Positions 56,465-64,000 of a DNA stretch of 64,000 nucleotides are shown in pieces (the stretch's first letter is position 1; each line of letters starts with the position of its first letter). Position numbers and translations under genes: made by a program. The stretch is from Methylobacterium sp. Leaf99 (GTDB taxonomy: Bacteria; Pseudomonadota; Alphaproteobacteria; Rhizobiales; Beijerinckiaceae): the NCBI RefSeq assembly GCF_001422375.1, contig NZ_LMMU01000001.1, positions 1,796,178 to 1,860,177 on the forward strand. The letters are read 5' to 3'. The notes under the pieces are model-generated. The model was not told where the DNA came from. It made no database searches and saw nothing but the letters and a program-made list of their open reading frames with translations.

Positions 56465-57637
56465 GTGAGCCACGGCACGCAGGTGCGCACGCATCTGTGC
56501 GGAATCCGGACGGCCTGGACGGACGCGTCCGAAGCCCGCGCGGCCGTGTCCGACCTCGCCGCCGCCATCGGGTCGGCCGACCTGTCGCAGATCGTGGTGT
56601 TCTTCTCGTCCGACTACTGCGTCGAGACCCTCAATCACGCCCTGGCGGAGCACTTTCCCGCGGTGCCAGTCGCCGGCTGCACCATGTCGGGCGGGATCAG
56701 CCCGGCCGGGGGCCTGGCCCGCGGCCTCGTCCTCATCGCATTTCCGGTGGCCGGCTTTCGCATCGTCTCGGCGGTGCTCGACGCCATCGACCACCTCGAC
56801 GTCGCCCGCACCGCCGCCGCCGTCCGCGCCCTGCGCCGCACCCTCGGCGGGGAGGCCGGCGAACCGCCCCCGGGCGGGCGCTTCGCCCTCTCGCTCATCG
56901 ACGGGCTGGCCAATGCCGAGGAGACCGTGGTCTCGGCCATCGCCTGGGCCCTCGACGGCATTCCCCTCGTCGGCGGCTCGGCCGGCGACGGCCTCGACTT
57001 TCGCGAGGCGACGCTCCTGCACGGCGGCGCCATCCACCGGCGGGCGGCGGTGCTGCTCCTCGTCGAGACCGCCTACCCGACTCAGATCTTCAAGAGCGAC
57101 AATTTCGAGCCGACGACGACGAAGTTCGTGGTGACGGCCTCCGACGACGAGCGCCGCATCGTCTACGAGCTCAACGCCGAGCCGGCGGCGCGGGAATACG
57201 CCATGGCGGTGGGGCTCGACCCGGAAGGGCTGACGCCCATGAGCTTTGCCGCCTATCCGCTCGCCGTGCGGATCGGCGGCGAGTATTTCTGCCGCTCGAT
57301 CCGGCGCCTCGACCCGGAGGACGGCTCGCTCAGCTTCTTCTGCGCCATCGACGAGGGCGTGGTGCTCACCCTCGCCCGGCCGCGCGACATCGTCGCCACC
57401 ACCCGGGCCGAGCTCGAACGCCTCGACGCGCAGCTCGGCGGCATCGACCTCGTCATCGGCTTCGACTGCATCCTGCGCCGCCTCGATGCCGAGCACGCGC
57501 AAAATCGCCACGGCATCTGCGACCTCTACCGGCGCTACGACGTCGTCGGCTTCGAGACCTACGGCGAACAGTACCGCGCCATGCACCTCAACCAGACGCT
57601 TACGGGGATCGCCATCGGGCGGCGTTCATCCCGATGA
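56465..57637 (+). CDS. FIST domain sensory protein
   Basis: The start is GTG 56465, with GGGAG six bases upstream; 390 residues. It has the FIST N-domain at about 30-215, with LSQIVVFFSSDYCVETLNHA, PVAGCTMSGGISPAGGLARG and VGGSAGDGLDFREATLLHGG. The FIST-C domain follows at about 220-365, with VYELNAEPAAREYAMAVGLD and GFDCILRRLDAEHAQNR. FIST proteins are cytosolic sensors thought to bind small ligands such as amino acids or nitric oxide (NosP). It is 10 bp upstream of a hybrid histidine kinase, the usual partner, so the two form a ligand-sensing pair. The heme ligands of NosP cannot be assigned by eye. Confidence 0.88.
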   Translation: MSHGTQVRTHLCGIRTAWTDASEARAAVSDLAAAIGSADLSQIVVFFSSDYCVETLNHALAEHFPAVPVAGCTMSGGISPAGGLARGLVLIAFPVAGFRIVSAVLDAIDHLDVARTAAAVRALRRTLGGEAGEPPPGGRFALSLIDGLANAEETVVSAIAWALDGIPLVGGSAGDGLDFREATLLHGGAIHRRAAVLLLVETAYPTQIFKSDNFEPTTTKFVVTASDDERRIVYELNAEPAAREYAMAVGLDPEGLTPMSFAAYPLAVRIGGEYFCRSIRRLDPEDGSLSFFCAIDEGVVLTLARPRDIVATTRAELERLDAQLGGIDLVIGFDCILRRLDAEHAQNRHGICDLYRRYDVVGFETYGEQYRAMHLNQTLTGIAIGRRSSR

Positions 57638-57647
57638 GTTTCGCCCC

Positions 57648-59000
57648 ATGAGCGCGGCCCCGGATTCCGACGGCGCCCGCCGCATCGCCAAGCTCGAGCG
57701 CATCAACGCCGCGCTCATGGCCCATGTCGAGCGCAGCATGGACCAGCAGGGCAGCGCCTATTCGCTGTTCCAGACGGCGATCATGCTGGAGGGGCGCGTC
57801 CGCTCGCGCACGGAGGAACTGACCGGGCTGATGCACAGCCTGGAGCGCTCCAACGCGGCCCTCGTCGCGGCCAAGGAAGAGGCGGAGACCGCCAACCGCT
57901 CGAAGACCCGCTTCCTCGCCGCCGCCAGCCACGACCTGCTCCAGCCCCTCAACGCCGCCCGCCTCTCGGCTTCGGCCCTGGCCGACATGCCCCTGACCCC
58001 GGATGCGCGGGCGATCTCGGGCCAGATCGAGCGCGGGCTGCAGACCATCGAGGACCTGATCAAGACCCTCCTCGACATCTCCAAGCTCGATGCCGGCGTG
58101 GTGCGCCCCGTTATCCGGCCCGTGCGCCTGTCCGATCTCCTGGCCGGCATCGCCGCGAGCTTCCAGCGCAGCGCCGCGGGCAAGGGCCTGCGCCTGCACG
58201 TGCGCGGCCCGGACCGCGTCGTGGCGAGCGATCCGGTGATGCTCGGGCGCATCGTGCAGAACCTCGTCTCCAACGCCCTGCGCTACACGTCCTCCGGCGG
58301 GGTGCTCATCGCCGTGCGGATGCGGGGCGCCGCGGCCCGCATCGAAGTGATCGACACCGGCTGCGGGATCATTCCGGCCGAGCGCGCCCTGGTGTTCGAG
58401 GAATTCTATCGCGGCGCGGCCGAGACCATGGATTCCGAGCCCGGCCTCGGCCTCGGCCTCGCCATCGTCCAGCGCATGGCGACGGCCCTCTTCCATCCCC
58501 TGACCCTCGCCTCCCGCCCCGGCCACGGCACCCGCGTGAGCCTGACGGTCCCGCTCAGCCCGGCCCTGCCGGACGCCGAAATCCGTGTCAGCCCGGTCGT
58601 CACGCGCCTGACCGGCGCCAAGATCCTCGTCGTCGAGAACGACCCGGCCACGGCCGACGCCCTCGCCCGCCTCCTGCGCACCTGGGACGCCGAGGTGGTG
58701 GTGGTGCGCGATCTCGCCGGGGCGCGGGCGGCCGGTCCGGTGCCGGACCTGCTCATCCTCGACTACCACCTCGACAACGGCGCCTGCGGCCTCGCCGTCG
58801 CCGAGCATTTTCGCCAAGCGACCGGGCGGCCCCTGCCGGTGATCGTCACCACCGCCGACCACGGTGCCGCGATCGCGGCCGAAGTCGCGGCAATGGGGGC
58901 CGAACTCGTCCACAAGCCGACCCGGCCGGCGGAATTGCGGGCCCTGCTCACCGCCCTGCTGGCGCGCGCGGAGTTTTCCTCGGCTCCGGCCGCCTGCTAG
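57648..59000 (+). CDS. Hybrid histidine kinase/response regulator paired with the FIST protein
   Basis: ATG at 57648 gives 450 residues. A coiled coil (about 10-85, [20 protein letters not shown]) precedes HisKA with H95 in [18 protein letters not shown], a variant of the usual H-E-I/L-R-T-P box. The ATPase domain (about 195-305) has [20 protein letters not shown] and [15 protein letters not shown]-terminal receiver (about 323-435) has E330-D332, the phospho-acceptor D372 in [10 protein letters not shown], and K423. There is no membrane segment or PAS domain, so the signal must come from a partner, presumably FIST. The arrangement matches the NosP-NahK class. Output is unknown, as no DNA-binding gene is adjacent. 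Confidence 0.92.
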   Translation: MSAAPDSDGARRIAKLERINAALMAHVERSMDQQGSAYSLFQTAIMLEGRVRSRTEELTGLMHSLERSNAALVAAKEEAETANRSKTRFLAAASHDLLQPLNAARLSASALADMPLTPDARAISGQIERGLQTIEDLIKTLLDISKLDAGVVRPVIRPVRLSDLLAGIAASFQRSAAGKGLRLHVRGPDRVVASDPVMLGRIVQNLVSNALRYTSSGGVLIAVRMRGAAARIEVIDTGCGIIPAERALVFEEFYRGAAETMDSEPGLGLGLAIVQRMATALFHPLTLASRPGHGTRVSLTVPLSPALPDAEIRVSPVVTRLTGAKILVVENDPATADALARLLRTWDAEVVVVRDLAGARAAGPVPDLLILDYHLDNGACGLAVAEHFRQATGRPLPVIVTTADHGAAIAAEVAAMGAELVHKPTRPAELRALLTALLARAEFSSAPAAC

Positions 59001-59010
59001 ACGGTCGCGC

Positions 59011-60357
59011 ATGACCACCGATCACGCCACGCCCCTCGTCCGCTTCGCGCCGTCGCCCACGGGCTACCTCCACCTCGGCAATGCCCGGCCGGCCCTGCTG
59101 AACTTCCTGTTCGCGCGGGCCCGCGGCGGGCGCTTCCTCCTGCGCCTCGACGACACCGACCGCGAGCGCTCGACGGATGAATTCGCCGACGCCGTCGAGA
59201 CCGATCTCGCCTGGCTCGGCATCGTGCCGGACCTGCGCGCCCGCCAGTCCGACCGGGCGGCGATCCACGACGCGGCGGCCCAACGCCTCAAGGACGCCGG
59301 GCGGCTCTATCCCTGCTACGAGACCCAGGACGAGCTCGAGCGCCGGCGCCGGCGCCAGCTCGGGCGCGGCCAGCCGCCGATCTACGACCGGGCGGCGCTG
59401 AGCCTGACGGAGGCCGACCGCGCCGCCCTGGAGGCGGAGGGGCGCACCCCCCATTGGCGGTTCAAGCTCGAGCCGCGCACGGTCTCGTGGACCGACCTCG
59501 TGCGCGGCGAGGCCCATGTCGAGTGCGCCTCCCTGTCCGATCCCGTGCTGATCCGGGCCGACGGCTCCTACCTCTACACCCTGCCCTCCGTGGTCGACGA
59601 CGCCGATCTCGGCGTCACCCACGTGATCCGGGGCGAGGACCACGTCACCAACACCGGCGTGCAGGTGCAACTCTTCGAGGCGCTGGGATATCCGGTCCCG
59701 GTCTTCGGCCACCACAACCTGCTGACCACGGCGGACGGGGAGGGGCTGTCGAAGCGCCTCGGCCACCTGTCGCTCCGGGGCCTGCGCGAAGCCGGCTACG
59801 AGCCGGCGGCCGTGCGCTCGCTCGCCGTCCTCACGGGCTCGGCCGAGGCCGTGCGGGCGGTGCCGTCCCTGGACGAACTCGCGCGCTTGGTCGACCTCGC
59901 CCACATTTCGCGGGCGCCGGCCAAGTTCGATCCGCACGAGCTCGACGGCCTCAACGCCCGGCTCATCCACGCCATGCCGGTGGAGGAGGTCCGCGGGCGC
60001 CTGGGCGCGCTGGGCGTGCCGGAGGCCGTGATGGAGTCGTTCTGGCTCACCGTCCGGGCCAACCTCGCGAAGGTCGCCGAGGCCGGGGATTGGTGGCGCG
60101 TCGTCACCGGCCCCGTCGCGCCGGTGATCGCCGATGCAGGCTTCATCGCGACGGCCGTCGAACTGCTGCCGGCCGAGCCCTGGGACGGGGAGACGTGGAA
60201 GGCCTGGACCGGCGCCGTGAAGGCGCGCACGGGCGCCAAGGGCAAGGCCCTGTTCATGCCCCTACGCCTCGCGCTGACGGGGTTGGAGCACGGGCCGGAT
60301 CTCGCCGGGCTCCTGCCCCTCATCGGCCGCGCGCGGGTGCTGGAGCGGTTGGCCTAG
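59011..60357 (+). CDS. gltX: Glutamyl-tRNA synthetase (GltX2-type)
   Basis: Charges tRNA with glutamate in the cytosol. ATG 59011 gives 448 residues. The class I HIGH motif is [20 protein letters not shown] (11-30) and the KMSKS motif is [13 protein letters not shown] near residue 247. The DDTDRERS stretch (about 47-54) binds the amino acid. [12 protein letters not shown] and [17 protein letters not shown] complete the catalytic fold. The shorter anticodon-binding half and the L-G-H after SKR are typical of the second alphaproteobacterial copy (GltX2). In organisms without GlnRS, one copy may also load tRNA-Gln for GatCAB amidation. The gene is 10 bp from the kinase gene on the same strand, without functional link. 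Confidence 0.93.
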   Translation: MTTDHATPLVRFAPSPTGYLHLGNARPALLNFLFARARGGRFLLRLDDTDRERSTDEFADAVETDLAWLGIVPDLRARQSDRAAIHDAAAQRLKDAGRLYPCYETQDELERRRRRQLGRGQPPIYDRAALSLTEADRAALEAEGRTPHWRFKLEPRTVSWTDLVRGEAHVECASLSDPVLIRADGSYLYTLPSVVDDADLGVTHVIRGEDHVTNTGVQVQLFEALGYPVPVFGHHNLLTTADGEGLSKRLGHLSLRGLREAGYEPAAVRSLAVLTGSAEAVRAVPSLDELARLVDLAHISRAPAKFDPHELDGLNARLIHAMPVEEVRGRLGALGVPEAVMESFWLTVRANLAKVAEAGDWWRVVTGPVAPVIADAGFIATAVELLPAEPWDGETWKAWTGAVKARTGAKGKALFMPLRLALTGLEHGPDLAGLLPLIGRARVLERLA

Positions 60358-60405
60358 GGGGCGGGATCGAAGCCTCGGTGGTCACGGTGAAGGACCGGGA
60401 TGGAC

Positions 60406-60450
60406 GGCTTTCGGTGTGTCCGCTTCGGGACGTGGAACTCCCCGAAAGCC
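60406..60450. terminator. Stem-loop between the convergent gltX and ygiQ-like genes
   Basis: Outer perfect 9-bp stem ggctttcgg (60406-60414) with ccgaaagcc (60442-60450), and an inner gtcc/ggac stem around 60418-60431. It lies between two 3' ends and may serve both. No clear T-tract is present. Confidence 0.45.
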
Positions 60451-60487
60451 ACCCTCGGAACAGTCGGTCGCCGGGCGCGTGAAACCG

Positions 60488-62572
60488 TCACTTCCCGAGC
60501 GGCACACCCTTCGTGGTGAAACGCGGCGCGCCCGGATGGCGCCCGGATCGCGGCTGGCCATGCCCCTTGCCCACGCCTGAACCCGTTCCCGGCGGCTGCG
60601 AGAACGGAATGAGCTGGTCCGGCCTCGGGCCGATGAGATCGGCGCGGCCCATGGCCCGCAGCGCCTCGCGCAGCAGGGGCCAGTTCTCGGGGTCGTGGTA
60701 GCGCAGGAACGCCTTGTGCAGGCGGCGCTGCCGCATCCCCTTGATCGCGTCGACGGGCTCGCTGCCGCCACGCCGCACGCCCTGCAGGGGATTGATCTCG
60801 GTGTGATACATGGTCGTGGCCGTCGCCATGGGCGAGGGCAGGAACGTCTGGACCTGATCGGCGCGGTAGTCGTTCTTCTTGAGCCAGACGGCGAGGTTCA
60901 TCATGTCCTCGTCGGTGGTGCCCGGATGCGCCGCGATGAAGTACGGGATCAGGTAGTATTTCTTGCCGGCCTTCTTGGCGGCGGCGTCGAACATCTCCTT
61001 GAAGCGGTCGTAGGTGCCGATGCCCGGCTTCATCATCAGGTCGAGGGGGCCGCGCTCCGTGTGCTCCGGCGCGATCTTGAGGCGGCCGCCGACGTGGTGG
61101 GTCACGAGTTCCTCGACATATTCGGGGCTTCGGACCGCGAGGTCGTAGCGCACGCCGGAGGCGACCATCACCTTCTTGACGCCCTCCACCTCGCGGACCT
61201 TGCGATAGAGCCGGATCAGGTCGTCGTGCGAGGTGTTCAGGTTCGGGCAGATGTCCGGAAAGACGCAGGACGGCAGGCGGCACGCCGCCTCGATCTTCGG
61301 GTCCTTGCACGCCATCCGGTACATGTTGGCGGTGGGTCCGCCGACATCCGAGATCACGCCCGTGAAACCCGGCGTCTTGTCGCGGATCAGCTCGATCTCG
61401 CGCAGGATCGAGCCTTCCGAGCGGTTCTGGATGACGCGGCCCTCGTGCTCGGTGATGGAGCAGAAGGTGCAGCCGCCAAAGCAGCCGCGCATGATCGTCA
61501 CCGAGAACTTGATCATATCCCAGGCGGGAATCTTGGCGTCGCCGTAGGCGGGATGGGGGGCGCGGGCGTAGGGCAGGTCGTAGACCGAATCCATCTCCTC
61601 GCTGGTGAGCGGGATCGGCGGCGGGTTCAGCCACAGGTCGCGGTCGCCGTGGCGCTGGACCAGGGGGCGGGCGTTGCCGGGGTTGGCCTCCCGGTGCAGC
61701 ACCCGCGAGGCGCGGGCATAGGCCTCCTTGTCGTCCTTGACCTCGTCGTAGGCGGGGAGCCGGATCACGGTGTCGCCGGGGCGGCGCATGGCGGCCTCGT
61801 CGGCCGAATCGAGATCGTCGGCGGGCAGCTCGGTGTAGTGCCCGGGCACGCGGCGGAACAGGGCGACGCCCCGGACGGAATCGAGCTCGTGCGGCGCCGC
61901 GCCGGCCGCGAGGCGGTTCGCCACCTCGACGACGGCGCGCTCGGCATTGCCGTAGAGGAGCAGATCGGCCTTGGCGTCGGCCAGGATCGAGCGGCGCACC
62001 TTGTCGGACCAGTAATCGTAGTGGGCGATGCGGCGGAGCGACGCCTCGATGCCGCCGAGGATGATCGGCACGTCCTTGTAGGCCTCGCGGCAGCGCTGCG
62101 TGTAGACGATGGTCGACCGGTCCGGGCGGGCGCCGCCTTCCCCGCCCGCCGTGTAGGCGTCGTCGCTGCGCAGGCGCCGGTCCGCCGTGTAGCGGTTCAC
62201 CATCGAATCGAGATTGCCGCCGGTGACGCCGAAGAACAGCGTCGGCCGGCCGAGCGCCTTGAACGGCTCCGCCGATTGCCAGTCGGGCTGCGCGATGATG
62301 CCGACCCGGAAGCCCTGCGCTTCGAGCAGGCGGCCGATGATGGCCATGCCGAAGCTCGGATGATCGACATAGGCGTCGCCCGTCACCAGGACGATGTCGC
62401 AGGAATCCCACCCGAGCCTGTCCATCTCGGCACGGCTCATGGGCAGGAACGGCGCCGCCTTCCCGGGACGCGGCGGCTTGCAGGCGAGGGGCTTGCAGGC
62501 GAGGGGAGCCGGGGATCGGCTCGCGGAAGCCTGGAGGTGGGAATCTTGGAGGCGGGAATCTTGGAGGTCCAT
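60488..62572 (-). CDS. YgiQ family radical SAM protein
   Basis: The 694-residue product has the YgiQ core: an N-terminal cobalamin-like fold ([20 protein letters not shown]), [40 protein letters not shown] and then the radical SAM CxxxCxxC motif in [20 protein letters not shown] (about 340-360). A C-terminal half follows with [20 protein letters not shown] and [16 protein letters not shown]. The [4Fe-4S] cluster splits SAM to start radical chemistry; the substrate is unknown in the family. The start ATG 62572 precedes about 40 residues made of pentapeptide repeats ([20 protein letters not shown]) not found in the family, so the true N-terminus is uncertain. Confidence 0.9.
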   Translation of the reverse strand: MDLQDSRLQDSHLQASASRSPAPLACKPLACKPPRPGKAAPFLPMSRAEMDRLGWDSCDIVLVTGDAYVDHPSFGMAIIGRLLEAQGFRVGIIAQPDWQSAEPFKALGRPTLFFGVTGGNLDSMVNRYTADRRLRSDDAYTAGGEGGARPDRSTIVYTQRCREAYKDVPIILGGIEASLRRIAHYDYWSDKVRRSILADAKADLLLYGNAERAVVEVANRLAAGAAPHELDSVRGVALFRRVPGHYTELPADDLDSADEAAMRRPGDTVIRLPAYDEVKDDKEAYARASRVLHREANPGNARPLVQRHGDRDLWLNPPPIPLTSEEMDSVYDLPYARAPHPAYGDAKIPAWDMIKFSVTIMRGCFGGCTFCSITEHEGRVIQNRSEGSILREIELIRDKTPGFTGVISDVGGPTANMYRMACKDPKIEAACRLPSCVFPDICPNLNTSHDDLIRLYRKVREVEGVKKVMVASGVRYDLAVRSPEYVEELVTHHVGGRLKIAPEHTERGPLDLMMKPGIGTYDRFKEMFDAAAKKAGKKYYLIPYFIAAHPGTTDEDMMNLAVWLKKNDYRADQVQTFLPSPMATATTMYHTEINPLQGVRRGGSEPVDAIKGMRQRRLHKAFLRYHDPENWPLLREALRAMGRADLIGPRPDQLIPFSQPPGTGSGVGKGHGQPRSGRHPGAPRFTTKGVPLGK
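62475..62567. repeat. Two 15-bp tandem repeats in the 5' end of the ygiQ-like gene
   Basis: ggcttgcaggcgagg is doubled at 62475-62489 and 62490-62504. ggaggtgggaatctt and ggaggcgggaatctt follow one another at 62533-62547 and 62548-62562, with a partial third copy to 62567. Both are in frame and code for repeated pentapeptides. Confidence 0.85.
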
Positions 62573-62765
62573 GGGGGCTGTCCATAGACCGCCCAGGCCG
62601 CGAGCTCAACGAAGAGCGGGGTGGCCGGGAGCCGCGACCTCACCCCAGCGGCTGAGACCGGCTTTCGGTCCGCAGCGGGGTCTGTTTCACGTACCCTCAC
62701 GGACGTCGGGGGCGGACGCTTGAACGGCGGGGTCGGGTCGGCTCCGGGCAGGACCCAGCGTCAGC

Positions 62766-63830
62766 TCACAATCCTGAAGCCCCTCCCGAAACCCGCCGTA
62801 CCGTCCCCGCCCGCGGATGGGCGGCGTCGAACGCGTCCATGAGGCGGGCGGCGTCGACCTTGGTGTAGAGCTGGGTCGTCGACAGGGAGGCGTGGCCCAA
62901 AAGCTCCTGGATCGCCCGCAGCTCGCCCTGGCGGCCGAGCAGATGGGTGGCGAAGGAGTGGCGCAGGGCATGCGGCGTCGCGCTCGGCGGCAGGCCCAGG
63001 GCGCCGCGCATGGACGCGACGGCGTACTGGATGATCCGGGGCGAGAGCGGGCCGCCCTTGGCCCCTACGAAGAGCGGTCCCTCCGGGTCGAGGCTGTAGG
63101 GGCAGGCGGCGCGGTAGGCCGCCACCGCCTGCTGGACGGCGGGCAGCACCGGCACCATCCGCATCTTGTCGCCCTTGCCGGTGACGGTGATGGACTCCGT
63201 GCCCGGCCCCGGCGCGTCCCTGGCGGCGAGGCCCAGCGCCTCGGAGATGCGGAGCCCCGAGCCGTAGAGCAGCGCGATCACCGCCGCGTCGCGGGCGATG
63301 ATCCAGGGCTCGCGATCCTCGCCGTCGCGCAGGGCCGTGCCGGTCATGGCTTTCGCCGCGGGGATGGGGATCGGCCGGGGCAGGCGGCGCTCCACCTTGG
63401 GCGAGCGCACGGCGCCCAGCGCCGCCACGGTGCCGTGGCCCTCGCGGGCGAGGTGCCGGGCGAACGAGCGCAGGCCGGCGAGCTGGCGCATGAGCGAGCG
63501 CCCGCCGATGCCCTCGGCCCGGCGGGCGGCGAGGAACCCGCGCAGGTCGCGGGGCTTCAGGGCGACGAGGCCGGGAATGTCGGGGCGGCCGTGCCGGGCC
63601 TGGCGGTGGGCGAGGAACTGACGCAGGTCGCGGGCATAGGCTTCCGCCGTGTTGCCGGCCATCCGGCGCTCGCGCAGCAATTCGTCCTGCCAGGTGCCGA
63701 ACGCGGTTTGAAGGGCGGCGTCGCCGGGGAACGCCAAGGTGTCCGGGACGGTCGAGGCGTCGGGGACGGTCGAGGCGTCGGGGGGGGCGTCCGGCGGGGG
63801 CGGCGTGGGCTGGAGCATCGGCGCGGCCAT
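62766..63830 (-). CDS. xerC: Tyrosine recombinase XerC
   Basis: Site-specific recombinase that, with XerD, resolves chromosome dimers at dif. The start is placed at ATG 63830 (MAAPMLQP), giving 354 residues; ATG 63881 would add 17 more, and a third ATG lies four codons downstream. After a Pro/Asp-rich linker comes the core-binding domain (about 45-140, FGTWQDELLRERRMAGNTAE). The catalytic domain has the RKHRH set: Arg in YGSGLRISEAL, Lys in TGKGDKMR, HxxR in HALRHSFATHLL, His in LLGHASLSTTQLY and the nucleophile Tyr in TQLYTKVD. The linker carries an 18-bp tandem duplication. It follows the ygiQ-like gene's promoter side on the same strand. Confidence 0.94.
   Translation of the reverse strand: MAAPMLQPTPPPPDAPPDASTVPDASTVPDTLAFPGDAALQTAFGTWQDELLRERRMAGNTAEAYARDLRQFLAHRQARHGRPDIPGLVALKPRDLRGFLAARRAEGIGGRSLMRQLAGLRSFARHLAREGHGTVAALGAVRSPKVERRLPRPIPIPAAKAMTGTALRDGEDREPWIIARDAAVIALLYGSGLRISEALGLAARDAPGPGTESITVTGKGDKMRMVPVLPAVQQAVAAYRAACPYSLDPEGPLFVGAKGGPLSPRIIQYAVASMRGALGLPPSATPHALRHSFATHLLGRQGELRAIQELLGHASLSTTQLYTKVDAARLMDAFDAAHPRAGTVRRVSGGASGL
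63745..63780. repeat. 18-bp tandem duplication in the xerC N-terminal linker
   Basis: gggacggtcgaggcgtcg occurs twice without change at 63745-63762 and 63763-63780. It codes for the repeated hexapeptide DASTVP in the disordered segment before the core-binding domain. Confidence 0.85.
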
Positions 63831-63964
63831 CCTGAGCGTTGGCCGCCCACTCAACGCGCTCTTGGTTGAGGCTCCGTTCACGGGCGCGGTGCGACGCCGC
63901 CCTTTCCGCCATGGGGCCGGCCGCCTATCTCGGCCCTAACCCCCGCCCTCCACATCGGACCCCC

Positions 63965-64000
63965 ATGACCCCGACGCGCATCGTCTGCATCCGCCACGGC
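63965..64000 (+). CDS. Histidine phosphatase family protein, first codons only
   Basis: The ATG at 63965 opens a frame that runs off the window after 12 codons, MTPTRIVCIRHG. The RHG at the end of a first beta strand is the phosphate-pocket signature of the histidine phosphatase (phosphoglycerate mutase-like) superfamily, where the His is phosphorylated. Which member it is cannot be told from 12 residues. It is divergent from xerC, across about 130 bp. Confidence 0.7.
   Translation, partial: MTPTRIVCIRHG

Overview
The window is GC-rich DNA (very high G+C at third codon positions) from an alphaproteobacterium. The best fit is Hyphomicrobiales, probably Methylobacteriaceae (Methylobacterium or Methylorubrum). 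This is inferred from gene content, not from a database search: a C4-pathway 5-aminolevulinate synthase (hemA), the cluster small protein - murA - DUF2948 - hisD - UPF0262 - low-Mr phosphatase, an OpgG/OpgH pair with a short OpgH, a two-domain SecA tail with a zinc motif, and many small secreted proteins. No rRNA, tRNA, prophage, intact insertion sequence or CRISPR array is visible. Most of it is ordinary chromosome packed with housekeeping genes.

Layout. 1-4 kb: 3' end of ribF, a tiny membrane ORF, an ECF sigma/anti-sigma pair and a patatin-like lipase. 4-11 kb: ispG, kup, a GNAT acetyltransferase and secA. 11-17 kb: small secreted protein, parvulin-type peptidyl-prolyl isomerase, DUF4337 and PsiE-like membrane proteins, tex, and a secreted NHL beta-propeller. 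17-23 kb: divergent opgG/opgH for periplasmic glucans, a small secreted protein and a trans-sulfuration-type PLP enzyme. 23-25 kb: tspO and hemA tail to tail. 25-31 kb: murA and hisD cluster, then an NlpC/P60 hydrolase. 31-35 kb: accessory-looking stretch with an orphan MazF/PemK-like toxin, a short-chain dehydrogenase, MgtC-like protein and a haloacetate-dehalogenase-like hydrolase.

35-42 kb: a seven-gene MoxR/DUF58/DUF4381/VWA/VWA/TPR/BatD operon whose BatD signal-peptide region appears to carry an in-frame palindromic repeat insertion. 42-45 kb: panC, a PHB-depolymerase-type esterase and a ribbon-helix-helix protein. 45-49 kb: three-subunit molybdenum aldehyde/xanthine oxidoreductase of the PaoABC (YagTSR) type. 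49-56 kb: M20 peptidase, then a four-gene glycosyltransferase operon in which every junction is a 4-bp ATGA overlap. 56-64 kb: FIST sensor protein with a hybrid histidine kinase, a GltX2-type glutamyl-tRNA synthetase, a YgiQ radical SAM protein, xerC and the first codons of a histidine phosphatase.

The most unusual signals are structural: (i) short tandem duplications with a period of 17 bp recur at five separate non-coding or stop-codon sites; (ii) long perfect inverted repeats with 3-4 nt loops lie inside the sigma-factor gene and between kup and the acetyltransferase gene; (iii) a 3 x 42-bp hairpin-forming array precedes the MoxR operon; (iv) a palindromic element lies inside a coding region; (v) the four-gene glycan operon includes proteins I cannot fully assign. 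I do not see a clearly new defence or biosynthetic system; the glycan operon and the FIST-kinase pair are the best candidates for undescribed biology.
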